IMG/VR virus record: IMGVR_UViG_3300025102_000377
Coordinates: 1-20,360 of that record
Reading direction: 5' to 3' (one strand)
From: a virus
DNA length: 20,360 nt
A model generated the notes under the pieces. That model made no database searches. It worked only from the letters and a program-made list of their open reading frames with translations, and was not told where the DNA came from. A program made the translations under genes and the position numbers. How positions within the stretch are numbered: position 1 is the stretch's first letter; each line of letters opens with the position of its first letter. Positions 1-8,300 of this stretch are shown here, piece after piece.

Positions 1-312
1 ATGCAAAATGACGGACAAGGATGGTTATATCGGGGACGCGGATTTTTACAATGTACTGGAAAAATGAACTATTCTCAGTTTGCAGCAGATATGGATCTAC
101 CAGAAATTATGAAAGACCCTGATCTTGTGGCTACAAAATATCCTATGGAAAGTGCTATTTGGTTCTTTCACAGAAACAAGTTGTGGGGGATATGTGATGA
201 AGGCGTCAATGATGAGACGATAAAGACCATCACAAAAAGAGTAAACGGTGGCTATAACGGATTAAAGCACCGTAAAGAAGAGACTAAGAAGATATACGGA
301 TGGTTAACATAA
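1..312 (+). CDS. GH19-type endolysin, C-terminal part (5' end outside window)
   Basis: The visible 103 residues match the middle and end of a glycoside hydrolase family 19 (chitinase-like) lysozyme domain. The block YRGRGFLQCTGKMNY (residues 10-24) corresponds to the family's typical YRGRGxxQxTGxxNY. It is followed by ESAIWFFHRNKL and, near the end, ITKRVNGGYNGLKHR, both standard landmarks of phage GH19 lysins. Such enzymes cleave peptidoglycan glycan strands at the end of infection. The catalytic glutamates of the family lie N-terminal to the GRG block, so they must be upstream of base 1. The ATG at base 1 is therefore probably internal rather than the true start. No signal peptide or holin is visible here. 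The gene is followed by a 52-base gap and then the virion genes on the same strand. Confidence 0.8.
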   Translation: MQNDGQGWLYRGRGFLQCTGKMNYSQFAADMDLPEIMKDPDLVATKYPMESAIWFFHRNKLWGICDEGVNDETIKTITKRVNGGYNGLKHRKEETKKIYGWLT

Positions 313-364
313 TTGCCAGTTTAGACTTTTGATGTTAGAGTTTGTGTAAGTTTTGGAGATGTAA

Positions 365-1510
365 ATGGTTCTGCCACTGTTATTTAGCATAGGATTGCCC
401 GCACTAGCAGGTACAGGCGCACTTGGGGCTACCCTTGCAAAGCTCTCAGTACCCGCACTAGCAGGGATCGGTGCAGGTCTAGGTGGTTTTGTGCAGACGG
501 GAGATATAGGTAAAGGCATACAAACAGGTATGGCGTCTTTCCTTGGTGGTAAGGTACTTGGTGGTCTGTCTGCTTCGACTAGCACACAAGCACTAAACAC
601 AGGTACGCAAGAAGCAATAAAACCTGGAATCTTAGAAGCTACATTAGGTCCAAGTCCCTCTGCGACATCTGTCGTAGCAGGTGATCCGTCTCCTTTAGCC
701 ACTAAATTTCTTGGAACAGAGACAGCAGGTGCAGCTATGCCCTTCGGCAGCACCCCAAAAGCTACTAAAGGAGGTGCATTTACTGCGGCACAGCAAGGGT
801 TCACACCTGGATTAATAGGACAGTCTTTGACTGACATGCAGTTGATGCAGCAGGGGTACAAGAACCGTGCAGCCGAAAAAGAAGCTAATAAAGTATCAGC
901 ACCTATGCCGAATCCTATGCGTAGAACACTTAACCCTAATCCATTTGGAGGTGGGTTTGGGGAAGCAAACTACTTTGACTATGTACGCCCTGCACGGGTT
1001 GATGGAAGTACGCCACAATACCCATACTATTATGCAAGTGGTGGCATAACGGCTCTAGCTGAAGGTGGCGAAGTTGAAGCCGACGCAATGATGGAAGAAG
1101 CAGGTATGAATGAGAAAGATCTTATATCTGAAGCGATTCTTGCAATTAAAGGTATGAAAGGTGAGGAAGAGACAAAAATAATTTTAGGTACTTTTCTTTC
1201 GAAATACGGTAAGGAGCAGTACTTAGAGTTAGTAGAATCAGTACAATCTGGAGAGTATGACGATACGGTAGACAGATTTGCTGCGGGTGAAAAAGGGATG
1301 ATTAAAGGCCCAGGAGATGGATCAGGTAAAGATGACATGGTTCCTGCTACACTTGATGGGCAACAAGATGTTCTTCTAACTGAAGATGAGTTTGTATTAA
1401 GACAACCAACAACTAAAGCGATTGAAAAAGCATTTGGGGGTGGTTTCTTAGACAAAATCAACGAGGCTGAAGAAGATGCACCAGAGATGTTAAGGAGAAT
1501 GGTGGGGTAA
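365..1510 (+). CDS. Gly/Ala-rich phage virion protein with GG-motifs
   Basis: A GGAG Shine-Dalgarno at 355-358 sits six bases before the ATG. The 381-residue product opens with a hydrophobic Gly/Ala-rich stretch (about residues 1-70: PALAGTGALGA, IGAGLGGFV, FLGGKVLGGL), which could be membrane-active or could pack inside the capsid. Residues 226-237 carry GGITALAEGGEV. Residues 312-345 carry GPGDGSGKDDMVPATL followed by LLTEDEFVL, a pattern I recognise from many uncharacterised tail or internal virion proteins of marine phages. The C-terminus is charged. I infer a structural or ejection-associated role from this motif and from the position between lysin and giant internal protein; no enzymatic motif is seen. 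A 14-base direct repeat (398-411 and 452-465) encodes the two PALAG copies. The stop codon abuts the next gene in the same frame. Confidence 0.6.
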   Translation: MVLPLLFSIGLPALAGTGALGATLAKLSVPALAGIGAGLGGFVQTGDIGKGIQTGMASFLGGKVLGGLSASTSTQALNTGTQEAIKPGILEATLGPSPSATSVVAGDPSPLATKFLGTETAGAAMPFGSTPKATKGGAFTAAQQGFTPGLIGQSLTDMQLMQQGYKNRAAEKEANKVSAPMPNPMRRTLNPNPFGGGFGEANYFDYVRPARVDGSTPQYPYYYASGGITALAEGGEVEADAMMEEAGMNEKDLISEAILAIKGMKGEEETKIILGTFLSKYGKEQYLELVESVQSGEYDDTVDRFAAGEKGMIKGPGDGSGKDDMVPATLDGQQDVLLTEDEFVLRQPTTKAIEKAFGGGFLDKINEAEEDAPEMLRRMVG

Positions 1511-1924
1511 GTGAGAATTAGCTTAGTGCCTGAAGAGGCAATAGGTCATGTATGGAAAGATGTTGAAGGGATATTAGACAAAGCCGTAGATACAATCGAA
1601 GATAAATCAAAAGTAATTGATATATTAACTGGGGTTTATGAAGGTATGTACGTTCTTTGGGTTGTATTAGATGACGATGACAAAATAGTAGCTGCATTTA
1701 CTACAAGACTAATAGTATACCCTCGACGAAAAGCATTGGCCGTAGACTGGGTAGGCGGAACGCAAATGAAAGAATGGGAAGATCAGTGGGTTGAGACTAT
1801 GAAGCGTTACGCAAATGAGTTAGACTGTAGTCATATAGAGGGCTATGGAAGAAAAGGTTGGGGTAGAGCATTGAAAAAGTATGGGTTCTACCTTGAATAC
1901 ATAGCTTATCGAATGGAGTTATAA
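1511..1924 (+). CDS. Small GNAT-like protein in virion cassette
   Basis: The product is 137 residues, with a GTG start directly after the TAA of the previous gene. The mixed alpha/beta pattern fits an N-acetyltransferase-like fold: MYVLWVVLDDDDKIVAAFTTRLIVY (residues 46-70, two beta strands), then ALAVDWVGG (75-83), then a long helix (86-104), then IEGYGRKGWGRALKKYGF (109-126). The last block resembles the loop-helix of the GNAT acyl-CoA site and recurs in small proteins encoded next to internal core proteins of T7-like phages. It may be a structural descendant rather than an active enzyme, because a full R/Q-xxGxG/A signature is not clear. GGGG at 1504-1507 is very close to the start and AAGGAG at 1492-1497 is far, so translation probably depends on coupling to the upstream gene. 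The fold is inferred from the residue pattern only. Confidence 0.55.
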   Translation: MRISLVPEEAIGHVWKDVEGILDKAVDTIEDKSKVIDILTGVYEGMYVLWVVLDDDDKIVAAFTTRLIVYPRRKALAVDWVGGTQMKEWEDQWVETMKRYANELDCSHIEGYGRKGWGRALKKYGFYLEYIAYRMEL

Positions 1925-1925
1925 A

Positions 1926-2975
1926 ATGACAAAAGGCGGCGGGCAGCAAATACCTACAGATACCACGACACGTACTACAAGTTTACCTGAGTACGCTGAT
2001 CCGTACTTTCGTCGGGTCTTGCAGGGTGCTGAAGACACTATGACGCCTTACGACTCTCGTACAGGCATGGGTACTCCTTACCAACCTTATCCTGGAGAAA
2101 GACTAACTCCATCTAGTATGTACGGTGATATAGGCGCATCGCGTGCTATGACACGAGGCATCGCTCAGATGGGTGTTGCAGGTATGCCAGAAGCTATGCA
2201 GGCAGGCAGAATGGGTCTATCTGCTTCAGGTCGTGGTATTGGGTTTACAGATCAAGCAGTAGGTAGACTTAGAGGTGCAGGGCAATACAATCCTACAACT
2301 TTTACAGGCGGTGCAGTACAGCAGTATATGTCTCCATATATGCAGAACGTTGTAGATATACAAAAACAACAAGCAAGATCTGATTTCGATAGATCACAAG
2401 CAAGAAGAGATGCAGACGCTGTGGGTGCAGGTGCATTTGGTGGTTCTCGTAGGGGCGTTGTTGACGCTTTAGCAGAGGAATCATTACAAAACCAACTTGA
2501 AGACATACAAGCTATGGGGCAGCAGCAGGCATTTGAACAAGCGGGTCGCCTGTTTGAAGCTGATCGTGCAGATAGACAGTTCGGCATAGGTCAAAGACTT
2601 GCAGGTGAGCAGGCAGCATTGGGTGCAGCAAGTCAACTAGGTTCTATGGGTCAGCAGTTTGGTAATATAGGCGCAGGCATAGCAAGTCTAGGTGAGCGTC
2701 AACGCGCCGCTGATATACAAGGCGCACAGTTACTTGATACTCTTGGTCGTGATATTAGAGCTGAAGATCAAGCTCGTCTTGACCTATCTTACGAAGACTT
2801 TGTACGTCAACGTGAGTATCCACAACAACAGTACGAGCGTCTAGCGGCTATATTACGTGGTGTGCCTGTAACGCCAAATGTAGAGCAACAACGAATGGCT
2901 TCTTACAATCCAATATCACAAGCTCTTGGCGCAGGGATTTCGGCATTGGGTCTTTATAAGGGGCTAACAGGATGA
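1926..2975 (+). CDS. Ala/Gln-rich conserved phage virion protein
   Basis: The product is 349 residues, with a GGAG Shine-Dalgarno (1915-1918) inside the end of the preceding gene and one base between stop and start. Landmarks are SLPEYADPYFRRVL near residue 18, YQPYPGERLTP near residue 50, and a long helical Gln/Arg/Ala-rich stretch. That stretch contains VDIQKQQARSDFDRSQARRDADAVGAGAFGGSRRGV, about residues 143-178. I recognise this combination from uncharacterised structural proteins of marine podoviruses and siphoviruses. I cannot assign a biochemical role. Its place between the GNAT-like gene and two large internal-type proteins supports a virion or DNA-ejection role. The gene ends in an ATGA overlap with the following gene, which suggests translational coupling. 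Confidence 0.6.
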   Translation: MTKGGGQQIPTDTTTRTTSLPEYADPYFRRVLQGAEDTMTPYDSRTGMGTPYQPYPGERLTPSSMYGDIGASRAMTRGIAQMGVAGMPEAMQAGRMGLSASGRGIGFTDQAVGRLRGAGQYNPTTFTGGAVQQYMSPYMQNVVDIQKQQARSDFDRSQARRDADAVGAGAFGGSRRGVVDALAEESLQNQLEDIQAMGQQQAFEQAGRLFEADRADRQFGIGQRLAGEQAALGAASQLGSMGQQFGNIGAGIASLGERQRAADIQGAQLLDTLGRDIRAEDQARLDLSYEDFVRQREYPQQQYERLAAILRGVPVTPNVEQQRMASYNPISQALGAGISALGLYKGLTG

Positions 2976-5323
2976 ATATACTAGAGCTGCAAGAAGACAT
3001 AAAAGACCTTCCAGATAGAAGACTAATACAAGAAATGCAAACGCCGACAGGTGCTATGCCGCAGTACTTAGTTCTTAGCGAACTTACTAGACGCAGACGT
3101 ATGCGTGATGATTACAAACGTCGAGAAGCAGCCGATACGCAAACTGTAGCAGACGAGGTTGTTGCAGGTGCGGGTGTGTCACAAGAAGGTCTTACGACAA
3201 TAGCAGGTGCACTAGCGTCAGACACAAACCTAGCGCAGGACACAGGACTAGCGCAAGCCACGCCAATGCAGCCGACACGTGCGGCACAACCACAAATGGC
3301 AGCAGACGGTGGTCTTGTTAAACTGGCTAATGGAGGAAGAGCAGGCGTTGGTCTTCGTAGTGGCACAGCTACAAGTGCTATTGCTAGTCTAAAAGTAAAT
3401 TTCCCTGAGCTTTATGAGCAATACAAAGACGAACCTGAGATACTGGAGCAACTAGCTCTTTCTAAATTAAAACGTACTGTAGAGCCTGATGAATCGTTTA
3501 GCGAATTAGGAGTAAGAGAAAATCCATATGGGCCAGCAGATCCTTTTAAACCTACAGCAAGCATGTTTAAAATGGATGACAGTGGAGAGTATCGTGATTT
3601 TGATAACAGACTTGGTGATTCTCTAAAAAGATTTGAACAGTCTTTTTTAGCAGATACATTCCTTAATGATACTGACCCAAATTCACTTATGTACGCACCT
3701 GCTAAAAAAGGTGAGTATATGTTTCAAGGCACTAAATTTTTTCTAAACCCAGATGGGTCTATGATATCAGAGGCAGGGATTCCAGTTGATGATAAAGGTA
3801 AAGCGCGTATCTTAGCAGCTAACCTACCCAAAGTGCCGATTCCAAACTATGGAGAGCAACAAGAGCTACCCCCTGGTGCTATTGTACAAGACTTTGCAAG
3901 TTTGATTGCAGATGACTCAGATGGCACGCCTGTAGAGCCTTTAGATATTTACAACTTGCCAGAGTCAATAATACAGGCAAGAAAGATGTCTGGCCCCGAA
4001 TTAAATTTTACTGAAGATCCAACTATATTAGGTGGGTTTGATGATGACATGACTCCATCAAGCGTTGTGCCTACTAGAGTAGATGTGCCGATAGAGGGCA
4101 CAGGAAGACCCCCTGCATTTGATCGTTACCCAGAACCTGTAATACCTGAACTACCTGATTTGTCTGGTGTTGAGGAAAAGCAGAGACAAGATCTTTTTAG
4201 GGAGTATTTTGCAGAAGGATTTATGCCAGGAATTACAGATTCACGAGATCGAGTTAATGAAGGAACAGAAGAAGACAGAAACTTTAGACAGCAGGAAAAG
4301 TTACTACAGCAAGATATTGACAGAGTAGGTGGTGATTTAAGTCAACTAAATCCCTACGGAGAGCTTTCAGCTAGGGCATTACAGTACTATCAGGACGATC
4401 AGTATACCCCACCAGAAGAGATATACAGCGGAGATCCTAGAGAGATTGCTAAGTATCAAGGAGCTAGTGACGAGGAAATACAACTAATCAGTGATCGTCT
4501 TGCCGCAGAAGCGAGTGCAGATGAGGCTAAAAAAATAGCAGGTACAGAAACTCGTAGAAATGTAGAAGAAGAGTTAGCAGCAGAAGACGCAGCAGAGTTC
4601 TTAGCGTTGAATCAACCTGCGGGTCTTACTAAGACTGAACGTGCACAGCTAAAAGCTAAAGGATTTCTCAACCCTGTATTTGATGCAATAGACGAAAATA
4701 GAGATAAGAGAGAAAAGAGAGAAAACGAAACGGCACTGTCTAATCAAGAAAGAAGTTTTGACCAACCTGATTCGGCTTCTAAAGAAGAGTTAGCAACACT
4801 TGCAGAATTAAAAAGACTTGCAGAAGAAGCAAAAGGAACAGGAACAGGAAAAGCCTCTGGAGCAGCTACAGACTTAGAAGCTGAGATTGCTAGACAGTTA
4901 CAGAAGTTAGACAAAGAACGAGATACTAACAAGTGGTTAGCTCTAGCAGAAGCAGGAATGAAAATGATGTCTTCTAAGAACCCCACACTGCTTGGCTCAA
5001 TCGGTGAAGCAGGTCTTGCAGGAACCAAAGCACTAAGAACTAGCCAAAGCGCAGATTCTAAAAATAGACTAGGACTTCTTGCACTGCAACAAAGAGCTGA
5101 TGCAGCAAAGACTAAAGGCGGTATGACTAGTTACCAAAGACAAATGCTAGGAAAAGGCTACATCGCGGAAGGTAATAAAATAGTAGAAAGAGGTCAGCTT
5201 GCACAAAGTCCTGAACAAGTTGCTGAAGGCAAAAATCTAGTAGAGTACGGAAGGTTATTAGCAGGGCTTCCTTCTTTAGGTTCATCAGGAATGACTAGAA
5301 CGACTGTACCCGCACAGGTATAA
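2972..5323 (+). CDS. Large acidic internal virion-type protein
   Basis: The product is 783 residues. Its ATG overlaps the upstream TGA by four bases (2972-2975), with AAGGGG at 2958-2963 as the Shine-Dalgarno. The N-terminus (LQEDIKDLPDRRLIQEMQTPTGAMPQYLVLSELTRRRRMR) is a conserved block in marine phage proteins usually called internal virion or hypothetical. Residues 109-125 carry MAADGGLVKLANGGRAG, related to the GG-motif in the protein at 365-1510. The middle is acidic and Pro-rich, probably extended. Residues about 598-655 are predicted coiled coil (EELATLAELKRLAEEAK, LEAEIARQLQKLDKERD). Next comes LALAEAGMKMMSSKNPTLLGSIGEAGLAG, a second conserved landmark. No catalytic motif is visible. 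The operon position directly before the giant protein suggests they act together in the virion. Confidence 0.6.
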   Translation: MNILELQEDIKDLPDRRLIQEMQTPTGAMPQYLVLSELTRRRRMRDDYKRREAADTQTVADEVVAGAGVSQEGLTTIAGALASDTNLAQDTGLAQATPMQPTRAAQPQMAADGGLVKLANGGRAGVGLRSGTATSAIASLKVNFPELYEQYKDEPEILEQLALSKLKRTVEPDESFSELGVRENPYGPADPFKPTASMFKMDDSGEYRDFDNRLGDSLKRFEQSFLADTFLNDTDPNSLMYAPAKKGEYMFQGTKFFLNPDGSMISEAGIPVDDKGKARILAANLPKVPIPNYGEQQELPPGAIVQDFASLIADDSDGTPVEPLDIYNLPESIIQARKMSGPELNFTEDPTILGGFDDDMTPSSVVPTRVDVPIEGTGRPPAFDRYPEPVIPELPDLSGVEEKQRQDLFREYFAEGFMPGITDSRDRVNEGTEEDRNFRQQEKLLQQDIDRVGGDLSQLNPYGELSARALQYYQDDQYTPPEEIYSGDPREIAKYQGASDEEIQLISDRLAAEASADEAKKIAGTETRRNVEEELAAEDAAEFLALNQPAGLTKTERAQLKAKGFLNPVFDAIDENRDKREKRENETALSNQERSFDQPDSASKEELATLAELKRLAEEAKGTGTGKASGAATDLEAEIARQLQKLDKERDTNKWLALAEAGMKMMSSKNPTLLGSIGEAGLAGTKALRTSQSADSKNRLGLLALQQRADAAKTKGGMTSYQRQMLGKGYIAEGNKIVERGQLAQSPEQVAEGKNLVEYGRLLAGLPSLGSSGMTRTTVPAQV

Positions 5324-5334
5324 AGGGGCTATAT

Positions 5335-8300
5335 ATGGGAACATTTGACACTACTGGCCCTCGTAGCGGAAAATCTTATGGCTTTAATATCCAAGGAGAT
5401 GCTCCGACTGATTACGAATACGCTTGGATATCCAACTATATACAAGAGCAAGAAGAAGAATATTCTAAGTTCTACGAACAGCAGCTAGGAAAGCCTTTAC
5501 CTGAGATTGATGATGGCACGGCTATAGGTCGTGGTTTTCGAAGAGGTTTCCAAACTGCAAAGGGTGGAGTTGGAGAACTGCTTGAATCTGCGGGTCAGTT
5601 ATCTGGCCTGGAATATCTAGAAAGTATTGGATCAGATATAGAGGAGTCTGCACGTCAACGGGCAGGTGAGCTATCTATTTCAGAACCCTCTGCTAATTAT
5701 AGCTATAAAGACGTAGTTGCTGATCCTTCCCTCGACAAAGGACTAACTTACGCAGGTGAAATACTAGGTGGTTCGTTGCCTTTCGTTGGAGCAGGTGTAG
5801 CAGGTGCTGCCGCAGGTGCTGTATTACCATTTGCCACCGCAGGTGTTGGTGCAACAGCAGGGCTAGGGACTTTGTTTTTAGGGCAAAACTTACAAAGTCG
5901 TGAAGAGATTGTAGGTGAAGATAATATAACGGGTACAGATTTTGCTAGAGCAGCAGGAACAGCTTTGTTCCAAGCAAGACTAGATACTATAGGTCTTAAA
6001 GTATTGGGCAAGCTGCTTGGTGGAGGACAGATTGCTAGAACTGTTGCAAACGAGCAGGGTCAGGGATTTGCTGCTAGACTAATTACAGGTGCGGGTACAG
6101 GTCTTGCTGTAGAGGGTTCTACAGAAGTCCTACAAGAACTAGCAGGGTTATGGCAAGCAGGTTATGATTTAAACACTCCAGAAGTAGAAGAGATACTGAC
6201 TGAAGCGTTTATTGCAGGTGGTCTACTCGGAACAGGAATCGGTGGAGCGGGTCGCGCTGCATTCGGTAAGCGTAAAGAACCAGAAGTTACAGAAGACACA
6301 CGCATCACTGACGCAACAGAAATAGAAGTAAAAGAAGATCCCGCAGCCACGATTGCAGGTAATCTAGATACAGATGAGAAAATAGAAAACAGAGCAGAGG
6401 AAATAAAAGCAGAAGAGGATGCCGCAACAGCGCCTGAACAAAATAGATTAACTCGTCTTTTAGTTGAACGTCCAGAAATTCTTACAATGTCAGATGTTGA
6501 GTGGGCTGCATATAACCCTCTTAATCCTGACGGCAAGCGTGATTATAAAAAATTAGGCATACCTGACGATGACACCTACGCTGATATCACTACAATAAGA
6601 AAAACAAAAATGCCTGATTTGCTACCTGACATTGAAAAGAAAGCAGGTAAACGAAAAGGAGAGGATGATGTTAGATCTGAACCAAAAAGAACTGGAACAG
6701 GCGATGCAAATCGTAGATCTAGCGTGGCAGGAGCGGAAGGGACACGAAGTAGAGATACGGATACCAAAGGCGCTGTACCACCTAACACAGGAGGAGTGGG
6801 AACAGATCTGTCAACTGCTAAGTTATCTGATGTGGCAGAGGGAAAACAGTCCACTACAGTAAAAGTAGAAGATGATGTAGACAAAGATAAAAAAGAAGCT
6901 CTTAAATTTACTAACGCCAGAAATGATACTATCCAAGAAAACTCAGCAGGTGAGTTAGAAGTAAAGACCGATGAAGTTCCTACAGAAGTTACTAAAGAAC
7001 TTTTAGACAATCTTGGTGTTACTCAAAATGCTGCAATACGTAGACGTATAGTTGGTAAACCCATATCCGATAAAGACGTACAGCAGCAGTTAGCAAACTA
7101 TGGCAACAATACAATGGTAAGAAGACAGGTTCCTGATTATCAAACTAAGCTAGATGAGCTTCTTGCTAGTCTACCTGAAGCAGAACCAGATGTAGAAGTA
7201 GATACAGAAGTAGAAGAAGATACAGATACAGATACAGATACAGAAGTAGAAGAAGATACAGATACAGAAGTAGAAGAAGATACAGATACAGAAGTAGAAG
7301 AAGATACAGATACAGAAGTAGAAGAAGATACAAATAGATTAACTGGACGCGATCTTGCTGAAGATATTGCTGCTAAAGCTAAAGACCCAGAAAGACAAAA
7401 AGCGAAGGAAAAAGAAGCTCTTGAGTTTGATCGCCAAGTTGCAGAAGCAGAAGCAAAGCGTAAAGAGCAGGAAGAAGAAGATAAAGCATACGAAGAAGCA
7501 GGTATGCCTATAGGCGCAGAGTATGATGCTTGGAAAGCTAACTATGACGCACAGAAAGCCGCTAAAAAAGATTCAAGACGTTCAGGTATAGGCAAAGGGG
7601 AAGAAACAGGTGCTCCTGCGGGTCCAGGTCAATTTGTCCCTGAAGGTATACGACCTGTAGAAAAAGAACCTACGCTTGAAGAATTAAATATAGATGCGTC
7701 TGAAGAAGCACAAAATCAAAGATTACGTGATATTGAAGAACGAGTTAAACAACGCAATCTAAAAGAAGATGCGCCTATTAAAGCACCATTAGAAGAAACA
7801 TATTTAACATGGTGGGAACAAAACAACGAACAAAGTTTAAAAAAGTTTGTTGCTGAACGTTATGGCGCTCCCGCTTCTGACCCCGCCCTTAGATTACCAG
7901 TTGTATTTTCAGAAGACGTAACAAAGACTCTAACATTACTTGGAACTACAAGGTTTACTCGTGGCACAGGCGCTTTAGGCAAACCCGCTAAACTATATTT
8001 TAGCAAGATACCAAGTATTATAGAGGTATTAGATTTAATTGCTTATGATGCCGCAGGAGTTATCATACATCAAAGTGGTAAAAGTAAAGGTCAACCTGTA
8101 GCCACGTATAGAAAAAACAAACAGGTTGACGATGGAGAAAATGTTTTCTTTGAAGGCACAGGCAATAAAAGTGGTTTGTTAGCATATGAATGGGTTCAAA
8201 ATAATTTAAGTGATACAGCTAGGCAGTGGTTAGAAGCACGTGCAGGTATGTATATAAGGTTTTCAAATTTCATTAAAGTTAGACAAGCAGCTCAGACAAG

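Noticed and set aside
304-861. 185-residue minus-strand open frame opposite the Gly-rich virion gene
   Set aside because: Its composition (Pro/Ala/Ser/Cys-rich, no domain pattern) mirrors the Gly/Ala-rich gene on the other strand. It runs against local transcription and lacks a convincing ribosome-binding site.
6576-7010. 144-residue minus-strand open frame under the linker of the giant gene
   Set aside because: Its Ser/Val/Thr-rich composition is the antisense image of the acidic linker. No ribosome-binding site is seen, and the strand is wrong for the local operon.
7201-7326. Short tandem units considered as a CRISPR array or iteron origin
   Set aside because: The units are directly adjacent with no spacers, in frame, and translate to a regular acidic peptide, so they are a coding repeat.
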